Below, piece after piece: positions 1 through 5,790 of a stretch of 7,222 bases of DNA. The stretch is from contig DHKM01000031.1 in NCBI GenBank assembly GCA_002404835.1, positions 1-7,222 on the forward strand, written 5' to 3'. A program made the position numbers and the translations under genes. The stretch's first letter is position 1. Each line of letters starts with the position of its first letter. This DNA is from Caryophanales bacterium UBA4694. GTDB taxonomy: Bacteria; Bacillota_I; Bacilli_A; RFN20; CAG-288. The notes beneath the pieces were generated by a model. It was given only the letters and a program-made list of their open reading frames with translations, was not told the origin of the DNA and searched no databases.

Positions 1-1963
1 TACGTTTTGTGGCGGCTTCTCCTTCCTCGACTTTGATCGACCCTGACTGAGTCAAGGTGAATTTACCTTCGTACTGTCCGAAATTGACATTGAGAATCAA
101 TTCAATTGGAGTAGTTGTTCCATCGCTTCCGACAAAGGTAGCCTTTACCTTCTTGGAATGGTCACTTCCTGCGTTGACTCTGACTGTAATGTTTTCTCCG
201 ACTTCGAAATCAGAGGATGTCGTGGTCTCACCGCTTAAGGTAACATTGCTTTCGGATCCGCTGACTCTGACACTCTTGACAAGGTTTCCGGCAGTATTGG
301 TATAGCTTACGGTTGCCTTTACGACAGCAACCAGCTCGACTTTGATGGTGACATCGCAGTCTGGCATATTGAAGGAATAGGCATGATCGCCGTAGCTTTT
401 GGCATAGATGATATGATCCTTCAGCACTCCTTCGTCCATGTAGCTGACTAAGACTTTGCTGACCTTGTAGTTTCCTTCTGTAATGGCGATATCGAACTCG
501 ACAGAATCGCCCTCGAAATAGTCGACCTGGTCGTTGTCGAAGATAAGTTCGACATTGGAAGAGGAACGATCAAGCTGAACCTTGTGGCTTTGAGTGACAT
601 TGAAGCGGATGGTATCCTCTTTCTTCAAATGGGTCGTGAAGACATACTTTCCATCCGTGGTTTTGACATGATTGTCGTATCCATGAACGTTTTCACTTTC
701 TGTGACACCGGTTAGGGATTCTACTTTGTATCCATTATCGACCGTAAAGACGACGTAGAACTGATTGCGGTCACTCGGAACAAAGGATGTGATCTTATCC
801 TTAGGGGTCACTGTTTCATAGTCATCGGAATAGGTAAGACCGGAATAGAACTCGACATTGTGGACATGGGCATTGTCTTCGTATTTGAGTTCGACGGCAG
901 AGATGGTGTGGATGGTGATGGTAAGGTCCTCAGCAGGGAGAACAAGAGAAAAATCGGAATAGTCGGTCGGATTCATGATGCTATCAAGGGAGAATTCAAG
1001 AGAGGAGATGGCATATCCGTCCTGTGCCTTGATCTTGAAGGAAGTCTCAATTCCGCTCATGAATGTGGTAGGTAAGACGGAAGTAGACAGGTCGACATGG
1101 TTTTCCTCGGTAGCACCGACATAGGTGATGGCGTGCTGTTCGCTCTTTTGGACGGTGACTTCGAGGGTGGAGTCACTATAAAGATAAGAGATGTAATAAT
1201 ATCCGTCGGAACCTTCAATCAGATCGTCACTTCCATATTCGGAAACGAGTTTTACCTTGTCGATATAGTATCCGTCTTCAGCGATGACGACAAACTTCAC
1301 ATCATAGGTCTCATAGGTCTCCAAATCGGTATAGGGATTGTACTTCTCACCGGATGTGAGACCGAGAATGGTATAGTGCTCGCCTTGGACAAAAGTGATT
1401 TTCTCACCGGAATTGGAGGTCTTCTGCTTGTTAGAGACGGCAATGGTGAGATTTCCTTCGTCGGCAACATTATAGACAAAGGAGTAGCTGAGTCCGTCTT
1501 CCGATGCAGTCATCGTAGAGACGGTCTTGTTGACCATAATGTCGACTCCGTTGATTCCAGGATTGGAGGCAAAGGTTAACGTGATCGTCTTTTCACCGAG
1601 TTCGATTTCATCGCCTTGCTGGATGTTCAGGGTTCCTTTTGTATAGTTATAGACTTTGTTAACCGTTGCTTTCTTGACCGGAGCGACAGAAGGAGTGGAT
1701 GGTGTGGACGGAGAAGCAGAAGGTGTAGACGGCTTGGAAGGTGAGGTAGACGGAGTGGATGGCTTAGTAGATGGCGTTGTAGATGGTGTGCTTGTGGAAG
1801 AGCTCGGCTTTGTCGAGGCAACGGAATTTTGGGAGTTGTTGGAAGTAGTAGTAGAAGTAGCGGTTGAATCGCTCTTTGGGGAAGGGGATGCGGAGTTATG
1901 ATCGCATCCGGTAAGAAGAACGAAGGAGAGAAGGGCAAGTAGTGTCAGTTTTGTCTTTTTCAT
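1..1963 (-). CDS. Partial B-repeat-like surface lipoprotein (C-terminus beyond left edge)
   Basis: An open frame of 654 codons runs from the ATG at 1963 to the left edge without a stop. Residues 1-20 are a lipoprotein signal (basic KK, hydrophobic core, lipobox L-L-T-G-C) with Cys20 as the lipidation site, so the product should be anchored to the outer face of the membrane. Residues 24-95 are a Ser/Thr/Pro linker. From about residue 187 there are at least four related beta modules (187-272, 276-352, 354-457, 458-545). They share a core of alternating hydrophobics ending in a DGY/NGY turn, then a hydrophobic strand, and a closing pattern such as FNMPDCDVTIKVEL. This resembles the divergent InlB B-repeat (Flg_new_2-like) families, recognised from memory. 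Residues 98-178 and 548 onward are further beta-rich segments. The start is set by GAAAGG at 1973-1978, nine bases upstream. The gene lies 19 bases after the preceding lipoprotein gene, so the two are very likely cotranscribed. A role in adhesion or as a cell-surface stalk is inference. Confidence 0.88.
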   Translation of the reverse strand, partial: MKKTKLTLLALLSFVLLTGCDHNSASPSPKSDSTATSTTTSNNSQNSVASTKPSSSTSTPSTTPSTKPSTPSTSPSKPSTPSASPSTPSTPSVAPVKKATVNKVYNYTKGTLNIQQGDEIELGEKTITLTFASNPGINGVDIMVNKTVSTMTASEDGLSYSFVYNVADEGNLTIAVSNKQKTSNSGEKITFVQGEHYTILGLTSGEKYNPYTDLETYETYDVKFVVIAEDGYYIDKVKLVSEYGSDDLIEGSDGYYYISYLYSDSTLEVTVQKSEQHAITYVGATEENHVDLSTSVLPTTFMSGIETSFKIKAQDGYAISSLEFSLDSIMNPTDYSDFSLVLPAEDLTITIHTISAVELKYEDNAHVHNVEFYSGLTYSDDYETVTPKDKITSFVPSDRNQFYVVFTVDNGYKVESLTGVTESENVHGYDNHVKTTDGKYVFTTHLKKEDTIRFNVTQSHKVQLDRSSSNVELIFDNDQVDYFEGDSVEFDIAITEGNYKVSKVLVSYMDEGVLKDHIIYAKSYGDHAYSFNMPDCDVTIKVELVAVVKATVSYTNTAGNLVKSVRVSGSESNVTLSGETTTSSDFEVGENITVRVNAGSDHSKKVKATFVGSDGTTTPIELILNVNFGQYEGKFTLTQSGSIKVEEGEAATKR
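1688..1807 (-). repeat. Degenerate Ser-Thr-Pro coding repeat
   Basis: Residues 53-92 of the lipoprotein are almost only Ser, Thr and Pro with a few Lys and Ala, built from units such as S-T-P and K-P-S-T-P. On the plus strand this appears as degenerate GTAGACGG / GTGGATGG / GTAGATGG units. It is a flexible, probably extended spacer between the lipid anchor and the beta modules. The units vary in synonymous positions, so this is an old tandem array rather than a freshly slipped one. Confidence 0.75.
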
Positions 1964-1982
1964 TTTATGTTACCTTTCTTTT

Positions 1983-4556
1983 TTAATCGGAATAATCCGG
2001 AACAGCGGTGTAGAAGTAGATGCCGCCGTAGGCATTGTTTGTCATGCCGATGACGATGTCTCCGTTGACATAGTAGAAGGGGCCTGGGAAAAGGGGATTG
2101 GTGGAACTATCGGTATAGGTGTAGTTTGGATTTTCGACTAGAAGCGCTTCGTATCTCTTGTTGTAGTTGTTGATATCGCCGTCATCGATATCGTCGACAT
2201 TGTGATAGATCTGGAAGACTTTCGTATTCTTCAGAGATCCGGTATTGAGATAGAGCCAGGATTCGTCGAGATCATCGTCGAAGAGATATGGTATGTCTTT
2301 GTCGACGTCGACATCTTCTCCGTAGCGGTTCTTCTTTCCCTTGAAGAATTCCTGCATCTTGGTATAGATTTTCGAGGAGACGGATTCGCTCCATTTGGTC
2401 GGAATCGTGAAGGTCCCCAGCGTCTTCAGTTTGTCAAGAAGGTCAGAGGAGACTTCGATCGGATTTTCATCCGTCCCATAGGTGAAGTCGACCTTTCCGA
2501 TTCCCGATGGAGCCTGCTCGAAGGCGGTTATGGCACCATAATAGTAATGGAACGTCTTGATGTCGTCGGTGATGGTATCCCCGTCTTTGACAAGATCGAA
2601 GGTCATGCCGGAATAGTCTCCGCCGTTGGCCATGCTGCCTTCCTGGGCTTCGAAACGGGTGTGGCTGATAGGCATGTAGTCCTTCAGCTTGTTTCCGTTC
2701 ATCTGGCTTCTCGGGGAGAGAATGCTTCCGTTAAGTTCATAGACAAGAGGAGAGGCAGAGAGGTTGATCCAATCGTCCTTCAGGGTCTTTCCGTACTGGA
2801 TCTGGGATCTCGGTTCGACTGTGCCGTCTTCCTTGACACGGAACAGTTTCGTTCCGATTGGGTTTCCGTTTTCGTCCCGGATGAGGTAGACGCCTTTTCC
2901 GGTTTTGGTCGTGACATAGGAGTTTCCGTGCTTCTTCTTGACGGAGGTTTCATGGTAGACGACATCCTTGGTGTAGTAGCTTGTCATTACAGGAACCAGG
3001 GCCTTGGTATCTTTCTGGTCGTACCATTCCGTGGATACGGTCTTCAATGTCGTATGCTCATAATCGTTTACCTTATCGAACACTTTCTGGATTTTGGCGC
3101 TGTCTTTGCTCACGGAATAGACGCTTGGCTCGGCTATGGTCCTGTAATCCACGATGTCGATCGTAATGGTATAGTAGATATCCTTGTATTCCGTCTCGGA
3201 GACCTGGGTAAGAGAAGGTGCCGTTACGGCTACGATTTTTTGAATATATCCCTCTTCGACATAAGCCTGGATGGAATCGAATTCCATCAAGGTGAGACCG
3301 GTCCTGGAGATGGATTCCAGTGAAGAGCCGCCGTCAAGTCCATAATACTTGTAGGAATCCGTATCCTTATCATAGCGGAAGCCTTCGAAGTCGAAGGTGT
3401 CATATCCAAAGCCAAGATTCGTAAAGCTCTGGGCATAGTATTCCTGGTCATAGACCTGGTTTTGGGCATTGATTCCCTGGAGATAGGCTTCGTTGTTCTC
3501 CGTCCTCCGGTAGAATGACTCCTGTCCGTTGGGATTCTTGATATGGAGCTTGGTCGGATTGTAATCCTGCTCATAGGTACCGAGTTCTTCACTTGGACTG
3601 CCATCAAGGTATTCCGCCACGATCGTGGTATTGGAGGAAAGGTATGTGTTTCTGATCGTCAGGGTATTGGAATAAGTGAAGGTTGTATTCGAGATGCTTT
3701 GTTGGATATTCTTCTGATAGGCATCGGCATCTTGATCAAAAGAGGAACCGACATTCTTGATAGTAGCGGTTTTGAAGGTTTCCGGAGAGGTGTCTTTTCC
3801 GTCCTTGTGAAGCAAGAAGTGCATGACGATATTGTTCTCTTCGTCGTACTGGATGGAAACGCGGTTCACTTTTCCGAGAATGACGTTGTTCTTGTTTCCG
3901 GAAATCAAAGCAAGAACGGAAAACATGCGGTTGTCGCTATCGGAAGCATAGTCGACAACAATTTCCTTCTTGTCGTCAGCAAGCTTCAGATCTTCCTTCT
4001 TGGCACCGTAGTTGGAATTGGTCAAATAGGAGAATTTGTTGATGGTATGGAAATCGGTTAGCGGGGAACCGGTTGAAAAGCCTTCTTCGTCTTCTCCTTC
4101 CATCAAATGGCAGAGCTGGAAATTTACCTCTCCGGTACTGTCATCGAAGAGCCTTCTGGCCTTATAGACTCCGATAGGAGCTTCCTGATAGATGGTATTG
4201 CCTTTGAAATAACAGATATCCTGACTGGAGAGAAGAATATAATTCTCCTGATAGATGTCCTGGACTCCGGTTTCATATTCGATGGTAAAGTTACCTTTGG
4301 AAGCAAGGGCAAGGAAATCGGAGTAGATGTTATCCACAGTCAGTTCTTTGTTAACGATGACATCGTCGGTTGTTTTCGAAGAGCTATCGGATGTCGTCGA
4401 GGAGTGTGAATCCGAATGGCTCTTGTTCGTGGAACCGATGGATGTTTTGTCACTGGAAGAAGCGGATGCGGATGATTTGGCTGAGTCGGTCTTTTGAGAG
4501 CATGAGCAGAGGGAGAGAACTGTCACCAACATAAGGATTTTTTTGATTTTTTTCAT
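1983..4556 (-). CDS. Large lipoprotein of unknown function, probably multi-module
   Basis: 857 residues. Residues 1-19 form a lipoprotein signal with lipobox L16-C17-S18-C19; Cys19 is the likely lipidated residue, although Cys17 sits two positions earlier. Residues 20-65 are a Ser/Thr/Asp/Lys-rich linker. After that the protein is rich in Tyr, Asp and Asn. Three stretches (about 73-270, 279-473, 487-700) each begin with a short amphipathic helix-like segment followed by a Thr/Tyr-rich strand (for example LASKGNFTIEYET, SISNTTFTYSNTLTI). The first two each end in paired beta strands. This suggests divergent copies of an antiparallel-sheet module, perhaps like the LolA/LppX half-barrel, but that is inference. 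The last domain (about 705-853) carries IPYLFDDDLDESW and a GDIVIG...GGIYFYT beta ending. The start is fixed by AGGAG at 4566-4570, nine bases before the ATG. It is the first gene of a two-lipoprotein operon. I recognise no catalytic motif and no named family. Confidence 0.9.
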   Translation of the reverse strand: MKKIKKILMLVTVLSLCSCSQKTDSAKSSASASSSDKTSIGSTNKSHSDSHSSTTSDSSSKTTDDVIVNKELTVDNIYSDFLALASKGNFTIEYETGVQDIYQENYILLSSQDICYFKGNTIYQEAPIGVYKARRLFDDSTGEVNFQLCHLMEGEDEEGFSTGSPLTDFHTINKFSYLTNSNYGAKKEDLKLADDKKEIVVDYASDSDNRMFSVLALISGNKNNVILGKVNRVSIQYDEENNIVMHFLLHKDGKDTSPETFKTATIKNVGSSFDQDADAYQKNIQQSISNTTFTYSNTLTIRNTYLSSNTTIVAEYLDGSPSEELGTYEQDYNPTKLHIKNPNGQESFYRRTENNEAYLQGINAQNQVYDQEYYAQSFTNLGFGYDTFDFEGFRYDKDTDSYKYYGLDGGSSLESISRTGLTLMEFDSIQAYVEEGYIQKIVAVTAPSLTQVSETEYKDIYYTITIDIVDYRTIAEPSVYSVSKDSAKIQKVFDKVNDYEHTTLKTVSTEWYDQKDTKALVPVMTSYYTKDVVYHETSVKKKHGNSYVTTKTGKGVYLIRDENGNPIGTKLFRVKEDGTVEPRSQIQYGKTLKDDWINLSASPLVYELNGSILSPRSQMNGNKLKDYMPISHTRFEAQEGSMANGGDYSGMTFDLVKDGDTITDDIKTFHYYYGAITAFEQAPSGIGKVDFTYGTDENPIEVSSDLLDKLKTLGTFTIPTKWSESVSSKIYTKMQEFFKGKKNRYGEDVDVDKDIPYLFDDDLDESWLYLNTGSLKNTKVFQIYHNVDDIDDGDINNYNKRYEALLVENPNYTYTDSSTNPLFPGPFYYVNGDIVIGMTNNAYGGIYFYTAVPDYSD

Positions 4557-4580
4557 ACATATATACTCCTATAGAAATAG

Positions 4581-4589
4581 ATTATCCCA
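4581..4589 (-). promoter_or_regulatory. Probable extended -10 promoter of the lipoprotein operon
   Basis: Read on the minus strand, TGGGATAAT is a TG-n extended -10 element (hexamer GATAAT at 4581-4586). The -35 region at the expected spacing (GTCCAT) is poor, as is common for extended -10 promoters. Transcription would start near 4574, leaving a leader of only about 18 bases that already contains the AGGAG ribosome site. It lies downstream of the tRNA terminator, consistent with independent transcription. Confidence 0.45.
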
Positions 4590-4690
4590 CAACAGCATCA
4601 GAAATGGACGTTTTTGCAAGGATAACGGACAAAATTCCAATAGAATTAGGATGTCGTTTTGCTTTCATCTGATTAAAGTTAAATGAAAAC

Positions 4691-4714
4691 AAAAAAATCT
4701 CAACTTCTGTTGAG
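4691..4714 (-). terminator. Intrinsic terminator of the tRNA operon
   Basis: On the minus strand, CTCAAC-AGAA-GTTGAG forms a 6-bp stem with a 4-base loop, followed after one A by seven T residues. It sits 38 bases downstream of the last tRNA (Leu) and separates the tRNA operon from the lipoprotein promoter. The stem is short and only half G/C, so some read-through into the lipoprotein genes is possible. Confidence 0.75.
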
Positions 4715-4751
4715 GTTAATCATAGGTAATTCGTCCAGAATAAGTGACAGA

Positions 4752-4838
4752 TGGTGCCCGAGGCCGGACTTGAACCGGCAAGGATTTTACTCCGCAGGAT
4801 TTTAAATCCTGTGCGTATACCGATTTCGCCACTCGGGC
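4752..4838 (-). tRNA. tRNA-Leu (anticodon TAA)
   Basis: 87 bases including an encoded CCA. The acceptor stem GCCCGAG pairs with CTCGGGC, the discriminator is A, and the T arm is GCCGG-TTCAAGT-CCGGC. The anticodon arm CAGGA-TTTAAAA-TCCTG gives TAA, which reads UUA/UUG leucine codons. The long variable arm expected of a class II tRNA is present. It is the last gene of the cluster, 5 bases after tRNA-Lys. Confidence 0.97.
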
Positions 4839-4843
4839 AGAAG

Positions 4844-4918
4844 TGGTGACCCGCACGGGGCTTGAACCCGTGGCCCCTTGATTAAAAGTCAAGTGCTCTA
4901 CCACTGAGCTAGCGGGTC
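4844..4918 (-). tRNA. tRNA-Lys (anticodon TTT)
   Basis: 75 bases including an encoded CCA. The acceptor stem GACCCGC pairs with GCGGGTC, followed by discriminator A. The anticodon arm CTTGA-CTTTTAA-TCAAG gives TTT. The T arm ACGGG-TTCAAGC-CCCGT is intact. It lies fourth in the cluster, between tRNA-Gln and tRNA-Leu. Confidence 0.97.
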
Positions 4919-4943
4919 ATTTATTCTGGAAGGTGAGCGAATC

Positions 4944-5018
4944 TGGCTGGGGCAGATGGATTCGAACCATCGCATGTCAGAGTCAAAGTCTGATGCCTTA
5001 CCGCTTGGCTATGCCCCA
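4944..5018 (-). tRNA. tRNA-Gln (anticodon TTG)
   Basis: 75 bases including an encoded CCA. The acceptor stem TGGGGCA pairs with TGCCCCA. The U1-A72 first pair and G discriminator are typical of tRNA-Gln. The anticodon arm CAGAC-TTTGACT-TCTG region gives TTG. The T arm GATGG-TTCGAAT-CCATC is intact. A 58-base spacer, the longest in the cluster, precedes it. Confidence 0.97.
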
Positions 5019-5046
5019 AGCACGGCATGTCACGTATCATATATCG

Positions 5047-5063
5047 AAACACATGTTGTGTTT
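5047..5063. repeat. Perfect 7-bp hairpin in the Gln-Tyr tRNA spacer
   Basis: AAACACA-TGT-TGTGTTT forms a perfect 7-bp inverted repeat with a 3-base loop in the middle of the 58-base spacer. In the direction of tRNA transcription it is not followed by a T run, so it is not a convincing terminator. It could be a processing or attenuation element. A weak -10-like TATGAT (minus strand, 5036-5041) follows it. Confidence 0.5.
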
Positions 5064-5076
5064 TGACCTAAGAAAG

Positions 5077-5162
5077 TGGTGGGCAAGGGTGGATTCGAAC
5101 CGCCGAAGACGAAAGTCAACAGATTTACAGTCTGCCGCATTTGGCCACTTTGCTACTCGCCC
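5077..5162 (-). tRNA. tRNA-Tyr (anticodon GTA)
   Basis: 86 bases including an encoded CCA. The acceptor stem GGGCGAG pairs with CTTGCCC (one G-T), with discriminator A. The anticodon arm GCAGA-CTGTAAA-TCTGT gives GTA. It has the long class II variable arm usual for bacterial tRNA-Tyr. It is second in the cluster, 17 bases of spacer plus a short tail downstream of tRNA-Val. Confidence 0.97.
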
Positions 5163-5184
5163 ATCTAACTTTTTCGCTGAGAAA

Positions 5185-5259
5185 TGGTGGATGCTAAGGG
5201 GTTCGAACCCCTGACCTCCGCCGTGTAAAGGCGATGCTCTACCGCTGAGCTAAGCATCC
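5185..5259 (-). tRNA. tRNA-Val (anticodon TAC)
   Basis: 75 bases including an encoded CCA. The acceptor stem GGATGCT pairs with AGCATCC, with discriminator A. The anticodon arm TCGCC-TTTACAC-GGCGG gives TAC. The T arm AGGGG-TTCGAAC-CCCTT is intact. It is the first gene of the cluster, about 15 bases downstream of the inferred transcription start. Confidence 0.97.
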
Positions 5260-5280
5260 CTAGAATTTCAGCGCTTTGTT

Positions 5281-5327
5281 ATTCTACCAAAGTAAACTTG
5301 AAGATGCAAGGTTTTTTCGTGTTTTTT
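5281..5327 (-). promoter_or_regulatory. tRNA operon promoter with A-tract UP element
   Basis: On the minus strand the -35 is TTGCAT (5304-5309), followed by a 17-base spacer and -10 TAGAAT (5281-5286). This predicts a start near 5274, about 15 bases before tRNA-Val. Directly upstream of the -35 are two A6 tracts (5312-5317 and 5322-5327) spaced exactly 10 bases apart, in the position of an UP element bound by the RNA polymerase alpha C-terminal domain. This is the usual design of a strong stable-RNA promoter. Confidence 0.85.
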
Positions 5328-5505
5328 CAAAGATATTTTTAGGATGGGATTAAGGATTCATCCGGTATATTTTTTCTTCCGTAGATATCCTAATTTAGAC
5401 TGCCGGGAAATACCTTTTATCGTCTTGATCCAGATGTGATTGGGTTAACTTCCTTGCTCCAATCGTCGTCAAGAAAAAAAGGCCACCTCCTTATTTAGTA
5501 TAAAA
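5328..5505. other. Gene-free spacer between the tRNA promoter and the IS remnant
   Basis: I see no convincing gene on either strand. Short frames without start codons exist, such as a plus-strand frame ending at a TAG near 5496, but nothing supports them as coding. A 6-bp inverted repeat, GATTGG at 5438-5443 and CCAATC at 5459-5464, has no T run and is not called as a terminator. The segment AAGAAAAAAAGGCCACCTCC around 5471-5490 could be half of an eroded terminator hairpin from an insertion sequence, but this is weak. Confidence 0.4.
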
Positions 5506-5678
5506 TGTCCCCTATAAAGTGGACACGGTAACCTGAAACAAAAAAAGCATTTGTCCGGAAAGTGAGGAAAGACATGAGCAGGAAGAGATTCACGAAAAAA
5601 GGAATCGAAATCTTGAAAAAGAAAACATGCAGCCTGCAAAAACTGGAGATCCGACCTTGCTCAATACCTACGGATTAA
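5506..5678 (+). mobile_element. Remnant of an IS3-family insertion sequence (left end)
   Basis: TGTCCCCTATAAAGTGGACA at 5506-5525 is a near-palindrome with the 5'-TG...CA-3' form of IS3-family termini. About 50 bases on there is a ribosome site (GTGAGGA) and the start of a frame resembling the N-terminus of IS3-type OrfA. No OrfB, DDE catalytic motif or matching right end lies in the following sequence, which turns sharply AT-rich. The element is therefore a deleted scar. Family assignment rests on recalled similarity of the terminus and first residues. Confidence 0.55.
5574..5678 (+). pseudogene. Truncated IS3-type transposase OrfA start
   Basis: A 34-codon frame begins MSRKRFTKKGIEILKKK, which resembles the opening of helix-turn-helix OrfA proteins of IS3-family elements (typically MSRKRFTKEEIEIL followed by an NPYV-type segment). 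After about residue 17 the similarity is lost, and a TAA ends the frame at 5676-5678. GAGGA lies about seven bases before the ATG, so the original start signal survives. It lacks the DNA-binding helices and could not act in transposition. Confidence 0.5.
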
Positions 5679-5740
5679 TAGTTTAGGATTAGCAAGAGAA
5701 AAATATGTAATTTTTACTTTAATATTTTAAAACATTTTCC

Positions 5741-5769
5741 TTGACAGCAAAAAAGCAAAGTTTTATCCT
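5741..5769 (+). promoter_or_regulatory. Probable promoter of the AT-rich two-gene unit
   Basis: A perfect -35 TTGACA (5741-5746) is followed by a 17-base spacer and TATCCT (5764-5769), which matches four of six -10 consensus bases. AT-rich sequence with A and T runs lies upstream. The inferred start near 5776 leaves a leader of about 15 bases, which is just the ribosome site. The weak -10 could mean a need for activation or simply modest strength. Confidence 0.6.
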
Positions 5770-5790
5770 ATCAAAAAAGGAGATCTGAAT

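Larger units (their letters stand above)
4734..4930. repeat. 10-bp inverted repeat enclosing the Lys-Leu tRNA pair
   Basis: TCCAGAATAA at 4734-4743 is the exact reverse complement of TTATTCTGGA at 4921-4930. The arms lie immediately outside tRNA-Leu and tRNA-Lys. In the precursor RNA they could pair and bring together the two ends of the segment that contains both tRNAs. Whether this is a processing stem or a coincidence cannot be decided from one sequence. Confidence 0.6.

Noticed and set aside
1097..1579. Plus-strand open frames opposite the left-end lipoprotein (also 57-305, 860-1075, 1656-1901)
   Set aside because: The minus strand is continuously open from 1963 to the edge with a signal peptide and repeat modules. 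The plus-strand Val/Asp/Gly-rich products are reverse reads of Ser/Thr/Pro and Ile/Thr codons.
1688..1807. CRISPR-like array from the repeated GTAGACGG / GTGGATGG units
   Set aside because: The units are short, degenerate, lack spacers of regular length and read as an in-frame Ser-Thr-Pro linker.
2202..3323. A 373-codon plus-strand open frame
   Set aside because: It lies wholly opposite the 857-residue lipoprotein, has no convincing ribosome site and a composition typical of an antisense shadow of a GC-moderate gene.
4933..5214. A 93-codon plus-strand frame
   Set aside because: It runs across three tRNA genes on the opposite strand; the same applies to the frame at 4716-4904, which overlaps tRNA-Leu and tRNA-Lys.
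5438..5464. 6-bp inverted repeat GATTGG / CCAATC as a terminator
   Set aside because: The loop is 15 bases and neither strand has a T run after it.
5400..5496. Possible short plus-strand coding remnant (frame reading LPGNTFYRLDPDV...)
   Set aside because: There is no start codon or ribosome site and I see no similarity to a known protein; it is too short to support.
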